Assembly: GCF_001666835.1 (NCBI RefSeq)
Contig: NZ_LZJF01000056.1
Location: 1-64,000 of the forward strand
Source: Mycobacterium sp. E3251
GTDB lineage: Bacteria > Actinomycetota > Actinomycetes > Mycobacteriales > Mycobacteriaceae
Length of the DNA: 64,000 nucleotides
Direction: 5' to 3'
The notes below the pieces were generated by a model that had not been told where the DNA came from, ran no database searches, and was given only the letters and a program-made list of their open reading frames with translations. Positions 22,890-32,177 of the stretch are shown here, one piece after another (positions within the stretch are counted from its first letter, which is position 1; each line of letters opens with the position of its first letter). The translations under genes and the position numbers were made by a program.

Positions 22890-23537
22890 CTAGCCGTCCT
22901 GCAGCCGGGGGTCGGCTTCCAGGTGGGTCAGCCCGTTCCACATCAGGTTGACCAGGTGCGCCGCGACCACTTCTTTCTTGGGCTCGCGCGTATCGAGCCA
23001 CCACTGCGCCGTCATCGACACCGAGCCCACCAATGCCTGCGCGTACAGCGGCGCCAGCTCGGGGTCCAGGCCGCGGCGGGCGAAGTCGCCGGCCAGGATG
23101 GAGCTGACCTGGTTGACGGCGTCATTGAGCAGGCTGGAGTAGGTGCCCGAGCTGATGGCGGCCGGTGAGTCGCGAATCATGATGCGGAAGCCGTCGGTGC
23201 GCTCTTCGACGTACGTGAGCAGCGCCAGCGCGACCCGCTCGACCCGCACCCGCGAACGGTTGTTGGTCAACGACGAGGTGATCCCGTCCAGCAGCGCCGA
23301 CATCTCGCGGTCGACGACCACGGCGTAGAGCCCCTCCTTGCCGCCGAAATGTTCGTAGACGACCGGCTTGGACACGTTGGCGCGTAGCGCGATCTCCTCG
23401 ATGGAGGTGCCCTCGTAACCGCGCTCGGCGAATAGCGAGCGTGCGATGCCGATGAGTTGTTGCCGGCGCTCGGTACCGGTCATCCGGGCGCGCGGCGCGC
23501 GCGCCTCTTTGTCCGGCTCCTTATCGAGAACAGCCAC
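22890..23537 (-). CDS. TetR family regulator (Rv1019-like)
   Basis: A 215-aa TetR regulator. The HTH is QLIGIARSLFAERGYEGTSI with IALRANVSKPVVYEHFGGKE; a long helical ligand-binding domain follows (VALALLTYVEERTDGFRIMI). The GTG at 23537 is chosen because a TACGCT -10 (TANNNT type) lies seven bases upstream and no Shine-Dalgarno is present, indicating a leaderless transcript. An internal ATG at 23483 (MTGTERRQQL) would give 197 aa, the length I recall for Rv1019. Its ligand is unknown. Confidence 0.9.
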   Translation of the reverse strand: MAVLDKEPDKEARAPRARMTGTERRQQLIGIARSLFAERGYEGTSIEEIALRANVSKPVVYEHFGGKEGLYAVVVDREMSALLDGITSSLTNNRSRVRVERVALALLTYVEERTDGFRIMIRDSPAAISSGTYSSLLNDAVNQVSSILAGDFARRGLDPELAPLYAQALVGSVSMTAQWWLDTREPKKEVVAAHLVNLMWNGLTHLEADPRLQDG

Positions 23538-23544
23538 GTCAATC

Positions 23545-23550
23545 AGCGTA
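23545..23550 (-). promoter_or_regulatory. -10 element for the leaderless TetR gene
   Basis: TACGCT on the - strand, exactly seven bases before the GTG at 23537. It fits the mycobacterial TANNNT -10 with the start codon as first transcribed base. No clear -35. Confidence 0.5.
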
Positions 23551-23650
23551 TAGGGTCGCCCGCACCGAACCGCACCTCTTTCCCTCGGCGCCGCGATCCG
23601 CCCGCACACCGTCTAAAGTCTGTTGGTGGCGCTGGCCCATGGGCTTGCAA

Positions 23651-23722
23651 TCCGTCGTGGTGTAATCGGCAGCACCTCTGATTTTGGTTCAGATAGTTCA
23701 GGTTCGAGTCCTGGCGACGGAG
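23651..23722 (+). tRNA. glnU: tRNA-Gln (anticodon TTG)
   Basis: A 72-nt cloverleaf: acceptor TCCGTCG pairs with CGACGGA, the D-arm contains GGTGTAATCGGCAGC, the anticodon loop is TTTTGGT with anticodon TTG (reads CAA), and the T-arm is CAGGTTCGAGTCCTG. CCA is not encoded. The position between the TetR gene and glmU is the same as for glnU in M. tuberculosis. Confidence 0.96.
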
Positions 23723-23853
23723 CTTGGGCCCCCGCGGTCGGCGAGGCGACATGAGATCGCCCAGGGCGCGGTCTTTGCGTCAACATCAGGTGAAGTGCCA
23801 CGCTTGACGGCGGGTCGTCGTGCCAACGCGCACGCCGGGGTTGAGGAGAGTTG

Positions 23854-25320
23854 ATGGCGTCTCGTGGTGATACCGCGGTCCTGGTGCTCGCGGCCGGGCC
23901 CGGCACCCGGATGCGGTCGGACACCCCCAAGGTGCTGCACACGATCGGCGGTCGCAGCATGCTGTCCCACCTGCTGCACGCGATCACCAAGGTCGCGCCG
24001 CAACACCTGGTCGTGGTCCTGGGCCACGACCACCAGCGCATCTCCCCGCTGGTCGCCGGGTGGGCGGACGACCTGGGGCGCGGCATCGAGGTCGCCCTGC
24101 AGGACCGCCCGCTGGGTACCGGCCACGCGGTGCTGTGCGGCCTGTCGGCGCTGCCCGACGACTACGCCGGCGTGGTCGTCGTGACCTCCGGTGATACGCC
24201 GCTGCTGGACTCCGACACCGTGGCCGACCTGATCGCGACCCACAACGCGGGATCGGCCGCCGCGACCGTGCTCACGACGACGCTCGCCGATCCCACCGGG
24301 TACGGCCGCATCCTGCGCACCCAGGACAACGAGGTCACCGCGATCGTGGAACACGCCGACGCGACACCCTTCCAGCGGGAAATCCGCGAGGTCAACACCG
24401 GCGTCTACGCCTTCGACGTCGCGGCGCTGCGCTCCGCGCTGAGCCGGCTGAGCTCCAACAACGCCCAACAGGAGCTTTACCTCACCGACGTCATTTCGAT
24501 CCTGCGCGGCGACGGGCAGGCCGTCCACGCCCAGCGCGTCGACGACAGCGCCCTGGTCGCCGGCGTCAACAACCGCGTCCAGCTCGCGGAGCTGGGCGCC
24601 GAACTCAACCGCCGGATCGTCGCCGCCCACCAGATGGCCGGGGTGACCATCATCGACCCGGCGACCACCTGGATCGACGTCGACGTCACGATCGGCCGCG
24701 ACACCGTCATCCACCCCGGCACTCAGCTACTGGGCCGCACCCAGCTCGGCGGCCACTGCGTCGTCGGCCCGGACACCACGCTCACCGACGTCACCGTCGG
24801 CGACGGCGCATCGGTGGTGCGCACCCACGCCACGTCGTCGGCCATCGGCGCCGGCGCCACGGTCGGTCCCTTCACCTACCTGCGGCCCGGAACGGTGTTG
24901 GGCGACGACGGCAAGCTCGGCGCGTTCGTCGAGACCAAGAACTCGACCATCGGCGCCGGCACGAAAGTTCCGCACCTGACCTACGTCGGCGACGCCGACA
25001 TCGGCGAGCACAGCAACATCGGAGCGTCCAGCGTGTTCGTCAACTACGACGGCACGTCCAAGGCCCGCACCACCATCGGCTCGCACGTGCGCACCGGGTC
25101 CGACACCATGTTCGTCGCCCCGGTGACGGTCGGCGACGGGGCGTACACCGGCGCCGGGACCGTGGTGCGCGAGGACATCCCGCCGGGCGCGCTGGCGGTG
25201 TCCGCCGGACCGCAACGCAACATCGAGGGCTGGGTGCAGCGCAAACGGCCGGGCAGCGCGGCGGCGGAAGCGGCCGCGAAGGCGGCGAAGGCCGACCACG
25301 AGACATCCGGGCCCGAATAG
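23854..25320 (+). CDS. glmU: Bifunctional UDP-GlcNAc pyrophosphorylase / GlcN-1-P acetyltransferase GlmU
   Basis: A 488-aa cytosolic enzyme making UDP-GlcNAc for peptidoglycan. The N-terminal uridyltransferase domain has [33 protein letters not shown] and [10 protein letters not shown]. The C-terminal left-handed beta-helix acetyltransferase (from about residue 265) shows hexapeptide repeats, [40 protein letters not shown] and FVNYDG. The ATG at 23854 has GGAG seven bases upstream; a TTG one codon earlier is less likely. The last 30 residues are Ala/Lys-rich. Confidence 0.98.
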   Translation: MASRGDTAVLVLAAGPGTRMRSDTPKVLHTIGGRSMLSHLLHAITKVAPQHLVVVLGHDHQRISPLVAGWADDLGRGIEVALQDRPLGTGHAVLCGLSALPDDYAGVVVVTSGDTPLLDSDTVADLIATHNAGSAAATVLTTTLADPTGYGRILRTQDNEVTAIVEHADATPFQREIREVNTGVYAFDVAALRSALSRLSSNNAQQELYLTDVISILRGDGQAVHAQRVDDSALVAGVNNRVQLAELGAELNRRIVAAHQMAGVTIIDPATTWIDVDVTIGRDTVIHPGTQLLGRTQLGGHCVVGPDTTLTDVTVGDGASVVRTHATSSAIGAGATVGPFTYLRPGTVLGDDGKLGAFVETKNSTIGAGTKVPHLTYVGDADIGEHSNIGASSVFVNYDGTSKARTTIGSHVRTGSDTMFVAPVTVGDGAYTGAGTVVREDIPPGALAVSAGPQRNIEGWVQRKRPGSAAAEAAAKAAKADHETSGPE

Positions 25321-25420
25321 ACATCGTGACTTTGGTATCTGGTAACCCGGCCACATTTCCGTACCATTCGCTACGTACGATTGGCCATCCACTTCTGATC
25401 CGAACGGCGAGGGCAGCGCG

Positions 25421-26401
25421 TTGAGCCACGACTGGACCGACAACCGCAAAAACCTGATGCTCTTCTCCGGCCGTGCGCACCCGGAGTTGGCCGAGCAGGT
25501 GGCAAAAGAGCTCGACGTCCACGTCACCGCTCAGACGGCGCGGGAGTTCGCCAACGGCGAGATCTTCGTCCGGTTCCACGAGTCGGTCCGCGGGTGCGAC
25601 GCGTTCGTCCTGCAGTCGGCCCCCGCGCCGGTGAACGACTGGCTGATGGAACAGCTGATCATGATCGACGCGCTCAAACGGGGCAGCGCCAAGCGGATCA
25701 CCGCCGTCATGCCGTTCTACCCCTACGCCCGCCAGGACAAGAAGCATCGCGGCCGCGAACCGATCTCGGCGCGACTGGTCGCCGACCTGCTCAAGACGGC
25801 CGGTGCCGACCGGATCGTGACCGTGGACCTGCACACCGACCAGATCCAGGGCTTCTTCGACGGGCCGGTCGACCACATGCGCGGGCAGAACCTGCTCACC
25901 GGCTACATCCGGGACAACTACCCGGACGGAAACATGGTGGTCGTCTCCCCCGACTCCGGCCGCGTGCGCATCGCCGAGAAGTGGGCCGACGCGCTGGGCG
26001 GCGTCCCGCTCGCCTTCATCCACAAGACCCGGGATCCGCGGGTGCCCAACCAGGTGGTGTCCAACCGCGTCGTCGGCGAGGTGCAGGGCAGGACCTGCGT
26101 GCTGATCGACGACATGATCGATACCGGCGGCACCATTGCCGGCGCTGTGCAGCTGCTTCGCGACGACGGCGCCGCCGACGTCATCATCGCCGCCACCCAC
26201 GGCGTGCTGTCCGACCCGGCCGCCGAGCGGCTCGCGGCGTCGGGCGCCCGCGAGGTGATCGTCACCAACACGCTGCCGATCGGCGAGGAGAAGCGCTTCC
26301 CCCAGCTCACCGTCCTGTCCATCGCGCCGCTGTTGGCCAGCACCATTCGCGCCGTCTTCGAAAACGGCTCCGTCACGGGGCTATTCGACGGGGACGCCTA
26401 G
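25421..26401 (+). CDS. prsA: Ribose-phosphate pyrophosphokinase
   Basis: A 326-aa PRPP synthetase, using ATP and ribose-5-phosphate. PRPP feeds nucleotide, His and Trp synthesis and, in mycobacteria, arabinan via decaprenyl-phosphoribose. Motifs: FANGEIFVRFHESVRG, MPFYPYARQDKKHRGREPIS (flexible loop), TVDLHTDQIQGFFDGPVDH, and PRPP loop CVLIDDMIDTGGTIAGA. The TTG start at 25421 (LSHDWTDNRKNL) matches the M. tuberculosis ortholog. It lies 100 bp downstream of glmU in the same direction. Confidence 0.97.
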   Translation: MSHDWTDNRKNLMLFSGRAHPELAEQVAKELDVHVTAQTAREFANGEIFVRFHESVRGCDAFVLQSAPAPVNDWLMEQLIMIDALKRGSAKRITAVMPFYPYARQDKKHRGREPISARLVADLLKTAGADRIVTVDLHTDQIQGFFDGPVDHMRGQNLLTGYIRDNYPDGNMVVVSPDSGRVRIAEKWADALGGVPLAFIHKTRDPRVPNQVVSNRVVGEVQGRTCVLIDDMIDTGGTIAGAVQLLRDDGAADVIIAATHGVLSDPAAERLAASGAREVIVTNTLPIGEEKRFPQLTVLSIAPLLASTIRAVFENGSVTGLFDGDA

Positions 26402-26746
26402 ATGGCCGATACCGTCATCTACCACAACCCGAAGTGCAGCACGTCCCGCAAGACGCTGGACTTGTTGCGCGACAGCGGGTTTGAGCCGACGGTCGTCGAA
26501 TACCTGAAGAACCCCCCGTCCCGCGACGAACTGATCAACATGATCAACGACGCCGGGATCGACGTGCGCACCGCGGTGCGCAAGCGGGAAGCGCTGTACG
26601 CCGAACTGGGTCTGGCCGACGCCACCGACGAGCAGCTGCTCGACGCGATGGCCGAACACCCGATCCTGATCGAGCGGCCGTTCGTCGTCACACCGAAGGG
26701 CACCCGGCTGGCTCGGCCGGTCGACACGGTCCGCGAGATTCTGTGA
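26402..26746 (+). CDS. ArsC-family thioredoxin-fold reductase
   Basis: A 114-aa member of the glutaredoxin-coupled arsenate reductase/YffB/Spx fold. The N-terminus has YHNPKCSTSRKTL with Cys12, the family's nucleophile. ERPFVVTPKGTRLARP at the C-terminus keeps the cis-Pro/Arg region typical of true ArsC (RP-hh...R). It may reduce arsenate or another thiol substrate; no arsenite efflux or ArsR gene is nearby. It starts immediately after prsA and overlaps lpqT, so it is inserted into a unit that, as I recall, has prsA next to lpqT in M. tuberculosis. Confidence 0.85.
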   Translation: MADTVIYHNPKCSTSRKTLDLLRDSGFEPTVVEYLKNPPSRDELINMINDAGIDVRTAVRKREALYAELGLADATDEQLLDAMAEHPILIERPFVVTPKGTRLARPVDTVREIL

Positions 26747-27390
26747 GACGTGCCTGCGCGGCCGCCGCAATTGCGGTGACGCTGCCCGCGGTGGCGTGCG
26801 GCCCGAAAACGCCCGACTATCAATCGATCTGGTCCACGACGCCGACAACTACGACGACCACGACACGGGTCGCCAAGCCCGTGCCGCTGTCGCAATATCT
26901 GCAGAACATCGGTGTGACCGGCGAGCAGGTCGCGCCGGGCAACCTGCCCGACCTGACGGTGTCGATACCGACACCCCCGGGCTGGTCGGTCGCGAACAAT
27001 CCGCACATCTCCCCGAAGACGCTGATGATCTCCAAGGGCGGCAAGTATCCGACCGCCAGACTCGTGGTGTTCGTACTGCACGGCGACTTCGACGCCGCAC
27101 AAGTGATCCAGCACGGCAACGACGACGCCCAATTGTTCCAAGACTTCAAGCAGCTGGACGCCTCGACGACGCCCTACAACGGCTTCCCTTCGTCGATGAT
27201 TCAGGGCAGCTACGACTTGGATGGCACCCGGCTACACAGCTTCAACCGGATCGTCATCGCCACCGGTTCCCCGCCCGCCAAGCAGCGATACCTGGTTCAG
27301 CTGACCATCACCGGCCTGGCCAACGAGGCGGTCGCGCAGTCGACCGACATCGAGGCGATCATGCGAGGATTCGTCGTCGCGGCGAAGTGA
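26743..27390 (+). CDS. lpqT: Lipoprotein LpqT (LpqN/LpqT family)
   Basis: A 215-aa lipoprotein with a short signal peptide and the lipobox AVAC (Cys19). A Thr-rich linker (about 32-41) leads to the LpqN/LpqT domain, with NLPDLTVSIPTPPGWSVA, KYPTARLVVFVLHGDFD, YNGFPSSMIQGSYDLDGTRL and QRYLVQLTITGLANEA. These proteins sit on the outer face of the cytoplasmic membrane; M. tuberculosis LpqT has been linked to TLR2-dependent host modulation. The GTG start overlaps the ArsC-like stop (GTGA). Confidence 0.92.
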   Translation: MRRACAAAAIAVTLPAVACGPKTPDYQSIWSTTPTTTTTTTRVAKPVPLSQYLQNIGVTGEQVAPGNLPDLTVSIPTPPGWSVANNPHISPKTLMISKGGKYPTARLVVFVLHGDFDAAQVIQHGNDDAQLFQDFKQLDASTTPYNGFPSSMIQGSYDLDGTRLHSFNRIVIATGSPPAKQRYLVQLTITGLANEAVAQSTDIEAIMRGFVVAAK

Positions 27391-27422
27391 TTGGCCAGTG
27401 CGCGCCACTTCCGTCACATGAA

Positions 27423-30400
27423 TCACTGCGTGTAGGACTGCGCGTTTTGCCCGCCTCCGAGCGACAACTGGACTAGCTGGACTCGCGAAGTGATCCCGAG
27501 TTTGGCGTAGACGTGGGTGAGATGGGTTTGAACCGTACGCGGTGAGATGAACAGGCGGGCCCCGATGTCCTTGTTGCCCAAGCCTTCCCGGACCAGACGC
27601 ACCACGTCCTGCTCCGTCGGGGTCAGCGATCCCCACCCGCTGGCCGGGCGCTTACGCTCGCCGCGCCCGCGCTGTGCGTAGGCGATCGCCTCATCGGTGG
27701 ACATGTCGGCGCCTTCGGCCCAATTGGTGTCGAAGTCGCTGTTCGGCAGCGCTTCTCGCGCCTTCGCCAGCACGGCCTGGTAGCCGGATTCGTACATCGG
27801 GCGGCGAACCTCACCGGTCCGCCGCCGCATGCCATCCGCCGCGCCCAGCACGCGAGCCGCGTGCGCGTGTTTGCCGGCGTCTACCGCCAGGCACGCCAGG
27901 CATTCCAGCGTGTCGGGCACCCGAAGGTATCCCTGGACGCGGGCGGCGACCGCCAGGGCGTCGTGCGCGTCACGCTCCGCTTCGTCCGGTTCGCCCTGTG
28001 CCAGCGCGATGTAGGCGCGCGCCGTCAGCGCCACCACCTGCTGGTAGCCCGGCACGATGGTGACGTTCTCGTCGGCCCATCGGCGGGCGACGTCCAGGTG
28101 GCCGCAGGCAAGTGCGGCCTCGGCGATCGGGTTGACGCTTCTGGTGAACACCTCCCGCGAGGGACTGGTGCGCTGCCATGCCGTCTCACAAAACCGCAGC
28201 GCCTCGTCCGCATCGTCGTCGGTCAGCACGGCGTCGGCGAGGATCGCGTACACCGTGTCTTCGGACGACCCGCCCATCGCCTCGGCGGCCACCAGGGCGG
28301 ACTCGGCGGCGGATCGCGCGGCGGCGGCGCGACCCAGGCGACTGAGCACAACGCTGTGGACCGTGTGGCCATAGGTTTTCATTACTACCTCGCCCGCCGC
28401 CTCCGCCTCCTGCGCCAAAGTCCTCCCCACCTCCTTGGCCTCGGCGAGATGCCCCTGCATCATCAGCGCGATACCGAGCCAGGTTCGACAATTGCGAGAG
28501 AAGAACTTGTCACCCAGCGTGTCGGCGAGAGCACGCCCCCTTTCGGCGGCCGCGCGCGCCTCGACTGGTCGCCCTGCGAAGGCACCCACCGTCGCCTGGT
28601 GGCTGTGGATCTGGCAAAGGCTCCACAAATCACCGGCGGCGCCGGCGAGGTCGATCGCCTCCGCGAAGTAGGGCTGCGCCACCTCCGAGCTGTAAACGGT
28701 GCTCATTCCGCAACCGATCAGCGCCCGGGTGACCAGCGTCGGATCGTCGAGCTGTCGTGCTATTCCAAGCGCGTCCTCAGCGGGCCCCAACTCCGTCGGG
28801 ATTCCGATCCACGCCGCGAGGACCTGTCGCTCGACCACGGCACCCGCTCGCACTGCCGGAGCGATCCCGGAATGACCTGCCTCGTTGAGAATCGAGTCCA
28901 GTCCGGCTATGCCCTCCAGGGTGCGCCCGCCTCGCAGCCACAGCGGTCGGAGTAATGAGATAAGCCTCAGCCCGGTCTCCAGGTCGGAATTCTCGCGGCA
29001 CCAGGTGAAGGCGGCCCGCAGATTGTCGACTTCCGTTTCTCCCCAATGCAACAGCAGCTCATCGCGGGAATGGCCCTCTGACGCCAGTTCCGCGGCCTTC
29101 GCGGTGTAGTAGTCGCGGTGGCGGGTCCGCACCTCGTCAGACTCACCGGACTCACCGAGTTTTTCCTGCGCATATTGACGGACCGTCTCCAACAGCCGGT
29201 ACCGCATCCCGGCTCCGGTCTCCTCGGCGACCACCAGAGATTTGTCGACCAACAGGCTCAACTGGTCCAACAATTGGTAGCTCTCGACTTCGCTGCCGGC
29301 ACCGACGGCTTGGGCGGCGTGCAGGTCGAAGTCGCCCGCAAATGCGGCCAAGCGGCGGAACAAAATTCGTTCGGGTTCGGTGAGCAGCGCATGCGACCAA
29401 TCCACCGAGGCCCGCAGCGTCTGCTGGCGGCGCACCGCGGTGCGGGCGCCCCCGGTGAGGAGCCGGAACCGGTCATGCAGGCTGTCGAGGATCTGCTGTA
29501 ACGACAGCGCCCGAACCCGTGCGGCGGCAAGCTCGATCGCCAACGGCATGCCATCCAACCGCCGGCAGATTTCTTCGACCGGCGCCCGATTATCCTCTCC
29601 CACAATGAAGTCGGGTCGCGAGCGCCGGGCGCGGTCGGCGAACAACTCGATCGCTTCGTCAGCCAAGCTCAAGGACGGTACCCGCCAACCGAATTCGCCC
29701 GGCACGCCGAGCGGTTCGCGGCTGGTGGCCAGGATGGTCAGCTGCGGGCAAGCCTTGAGCAATTCCTCGGTCAGCGACACGCACGCGTCGATCAGGTGCT
29801 CGCAGTTATCCAGTAACAGCAACACGTTCCGCCGACCGAAGAACCGCACCAATAGTTCCGTGGTAGAACGCCCCTGCTGATCGGGAAGCCCGAGCGCACG
29901 CGCGACGGCGACCGGCACCACGGCGGGAATCGTGATCGGCGCGAGGTCGACGTACCACTGCCCGTCGGGGAAGCGGTCGCTGAGATCGGAAGTGATCTCG
30001 ATGGCAAGCCGCGTCTTGCCCACGCCGCCCGCCCCGGTCAGGCTCACCATGCGGTTGTCCGCGACGATGTGTCGCAACTGCTCGATTTCTTGTTCGCGCC
30101 CAATGAAACTCGTCAATTGGGTCGGAAGATTATGCGCGGCAACCGCATTGCACACTCGCAGCGGCGGAAATTCGTTGGCCAGGTCGGGATGGCACAGCTG
30201 CACGACGCGCTCGGGGCGCGGCAGATCGCGCAGCGGGTAGCTACCCAGGTCGGCGAGCCACACGCCGTCGGGCAGCCGGTCCACCACCATCGCTTCGGTC
30301 GCACCGGACAACACCGTCTGGCCACCGTGCGCGAGATCGCGTAGCCGGGCCGTGCGGTTGATGGTGGGGCCCGCGTAGTTGGCGTCGTCGCGCAACTGGA

Positions 30401-30743
30401 TCTCGCCGGTGTGTATCCCGATCCGCAGCCGAATGGGCGCCAGTGGGGCGCACTGCACGGCAAGCGCGCACGCCACCGCGTCGGACGCGCGGGCGAAGGC
30501 GGCCACGAAGCTGTCCCCCTCGCCCTGCTCGAGTGGGCGAACACCGTCGTGCGCGTCGACGGCGTCGTTGACGGTCTTGTTCAGCCGGGTCAGCGCAGCG
30601 GTCATTTCCTCAGCCCGGGTTTCCCAGAGCCGGGTCGAGCCCTCGACATCGGCCAGCAGCAACGTCACCGTGCCTGTCGGCAGCAACTCGCTCACGCCCA
30701 ACTCGTTCCAGTTCAGCGACGGCATCTCCGCGTGTTGGCTCAT
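27423..30743 (-). CDS. Large regulator: class III cyclase domain, AAA/NB-ARC ATPase and LuxR HTH
   Basis: 1106 aa in three parts. Residues 24-190: nucleotide cyclase homology domain with metal Asp32 (LLLADVEGSTRLWE) and Asp77 (EQGEGDSFVAAF), and the transition-state pair Asn129/Arg133 (NRTARL). The substrate-specifying Lys/Asp positions are Gln73 and Asn122, spaced as the Gln/Asn pair known in M. tuberculosis Rv0386. Residues about 220-520: STAND-type ATPase with LTGAGGVGKTRLA and VLLLLDNCEHL. A long helical repeat region follows, then a LuxR HTH (LTPTEQDVVRLVREG, RTVQTHLTHVYAKLG). The family includes Rv0386, Rv1358 and Rv2488c. It is divergent from the P450 gene at 30917. The start at ATG 30743 lacks a clear RBS; ATG 30725 is possible. 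Confidence 0.93.
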   Translation of the reverse strand: MSQHAEMPSLNWNELGVSELLPTGTVTLLLADVEGSTRLWETRAEEMTAALTRLNKTVNDAVDAHDGVRPLEQGEGDSFVAAFARASDAVACALAVQCAPLAPIRLRIGIHTGEIQLRDDANYAGPTINRTARLRDLAHGGQTVLSGATEAMVVDRLPDGVWLADLGSYPLRDLPRPERVVQLCHPDLANEFPPLRVCNAVAAHNLPTQLTSFIGREQEIEQLRHIVADNRMVSLTGAGGVGKTRLAIEITSDLSDRFPDGQWYVDLAPITIPAVVPVAVARALGLPDQQGRSTTELLVRFFGRRNVLLLLDNCEHLIDACVSLTEELLKACPQLTILATSREPLGVPGEFGWRVPSLSLADEAIELFADRARRSRPDFIVGEDNRAPVEEICRRLDGMPLAIELAAARVRALSLQQILDSLHDRFRLLTGGARTAVRRQQTLRASVDWSHALLTEPERILFRRLAAFAGDFDLHAAQAVGAGSEVESYQLLDQLSLLVDKSLVVAEETGAGMRYRLLETVRQYAQEKLGESGESDEVRTRHRDYYTAKAAELASEGHSRDELLLHWGETEVDNLRAAFTWCRENSDLETGLRLISLLRPLWLRGGRTLEGIAGLDSILNEAGHSGIAPAVRAGAVVERQVLAAWIGIPTELGPAEDALGIARQLDDPTLVTRALIGCGMSTVYSSEVAQPYFAEAIDLAGAAGDLWSLCQIHSHQATVGAFAGRPVEARAAAERGRALADTLGDKFFSRNCRTWLGIALMMQGHLAEAKEVGRTLAQEAEAAGEVVMKTYGHTVHSVVLSRLGRAAAARSAAESALVAAEAMGGSSEDTVYAILADAVLTDDDADEALRFCETAWQRTSPSREVFTRSVNPIAEAALACGHLDVARRWADENVTIVPGYQQVVALTARAYIALAQGEPDEAERDAHDALAVAARVQGYLRVPDTLECLACLAVDAGKHAHAARVLGAADGMRRRTGEVRRPMYESGYQAVLAKAREALPNSDFDTNWAEGADMSTDEAIAYAQRGRGERKRPASGWGSLTPTEQDVVRLVREGLGNKDIGARLFISPRTVQTHLTHVYAKLGITSRVQLVQLSLGGGQNAQSYTQ

Positions 30744-30916
30744 GGTAGCCAGCTTCGCGGGCTCCCAGCACGCAAACATCGGCCACAGCGCGTAGATCTT
30801 CCCCGAAAGCGCCGCCGAAACCTACGCGGTCGACCGCGCACATTTACGCGCTGCGGCGGATGGTCTTTGTCGCCCGCCCCCCGATAGTCGACTCAACGCC
30901 GAGTGAGGAGACCGCT

Positions 30917-32152
30917 ATGACCACCGTCCAAACCAGTGAGTGCCCGAGCGTGTTCGACGCCGGGGTGCCTTTCTTCTCCTATGACCACCTCACCGATCCC
31001 GACGAGGCGCACCACGCCATCGCCGCCGCCCGCGAACAGTCCCCGATCGCCATGGGGCCGCGGGGGCCGGAGGTGCTGAGCTACGAACTGGTCCACCAGG
31101 TACTGCGGGACCCCCGCTTCATCACGGCCCACGGCCTCGGGCTCGACCTGCAAGGCGTCACCTCCGGCCCGTTGTGGGACAGGGCGACCGCCAACATCCT
31201 CGGACTCGACGGTGCCCAGCACCACCGGCTGCGCCGGCTGGTATCCAAGGCGTTCGCGCCGCGTGGTGCCGAGCGGCTGCGTTCGCTGATCGTCGAGGTG
31301 ATCAACGGATTGGTCGATCCGCTGACCGAGGCCGGGCATTGCGACGTGGTGTCCGACATCTCCCGCCGCTACCCCACCCCGATCATCTGCGCCCTGCTCG
31401 GCGCGCCGCCCGAGGACTGGCAGCTGTTCTCCGACTGGACCGACGACATCAAGAAGCTCTTCGACTGGAACGTCGCCGAGGACGCCCCGGCGATCCTGGC
31501 CGCCTGGGACCAGCTCGACGCCTACCTCGAAGGCCTGATCGCCCGCCGGCGCGCATCACTGACCGACGACCTCGTCTCCGACCTCATTCGCGCCGAGGAG
31601 GACGGCGACCGGCTCACCCATGACGAGTTGCTCATGTTGTGCGCCACGCTGCTGGGAGCCGGCACCGACACCACGCGCAACCAGCTCGCGGCGGCGGTGC
31701 AAGCGCTCTGCGCGCACCCCGACCAATGGGCGTTGCTCGCCCGGCGTCCTGAGCTGGCGGCCAACGCGGTCCACGAGCTGATGCGTTACTGGCCAATCAT
31801 TTTCGGCACCATCCGGCGGGCCGCCGAAGATGTCGACCTGGCCGGCGTTCGCGTTCCCGCGGGCACGCTCGTGCTGGCCAACACCGCCGCGGCCAACCGT
31901 GACCCCAGTGTCTACGACCGCCCGGACCGCCTCGACATCACCCGCGAGGGCGCCGCGCCCATGCTCACCTTCGGCGGTGGCGTGCACTACTGCCTCGGCG
32001 CCCACCTGGCGCGCTTGGAGCTGACAGAGGCGCTTCGCGTCATCACCCAGCGCATGCCCAATCCCCGCGCGGCCGCCCCCGCGCAGTGGAGGGCCATCAT
32101 CGGCATCACCGGGCCCACCACGGTGCCGCTGGAGTTCGACACCGGGCACTGA
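30917..32152 (+). CDS. Cytochrome P450
   Basis: A 411-aa soluble bacterial-type P450 monooxygenase. The I-helix has LLGAGTDTTRNQLAA, the K-helix ExxR is in VHELMRYWPI, and the heme loop is LTFGGGVHYCLGAHLARLE with axial thiolate Cys359. No reductase or ferredoxin gene is adjacent. The start at 30917 has GAGGAG eight bases upstream. The SDR gene 25 bp downstream is probably co-transcribed, suggesting hydroxylation followed by oxidation of an unknown substrate. The family number cannot be assigned by eye. Confidence 0.94.
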   Translation: MTTVQTSECPSVFDAGVPFFSYDHLTDPDEAHHAIAAAREQSPIAMGPRGPEVLSYELVHQVLRDPRFITAHGLGLDLQGVTSGPLWDRATANILGLDGAQHHRLRRLVSKAFAPRGAERLRSLIVEVINGLVDPLTEAGHCDVVSDISRRYPTPIICALLGAPPEDWQLFSDWTDDIKKLFDWNVAEDAPAILAAWDQLDAYLEGLIARRRASLTDDLVSDLIRAEEDGDRLTHDELLMLCATLLGAGTDTTRNQLAAAVQALCAHPDQWALLARRPELAANAVHELMRYWPIIFGTIRRAAEDVDLAGVRVPAGTLVLANTAAANRDPSVYDRPDRLDITREGAAPMLTFGGGVHYCLGAHLARLELTEALRVITQRMPNPRAAAPAQWRAIIGITGPTTVPLEFDTGH

Positions 32153-32177
32153 GGGAGTCCTATTAGGCTCGTCAGGC

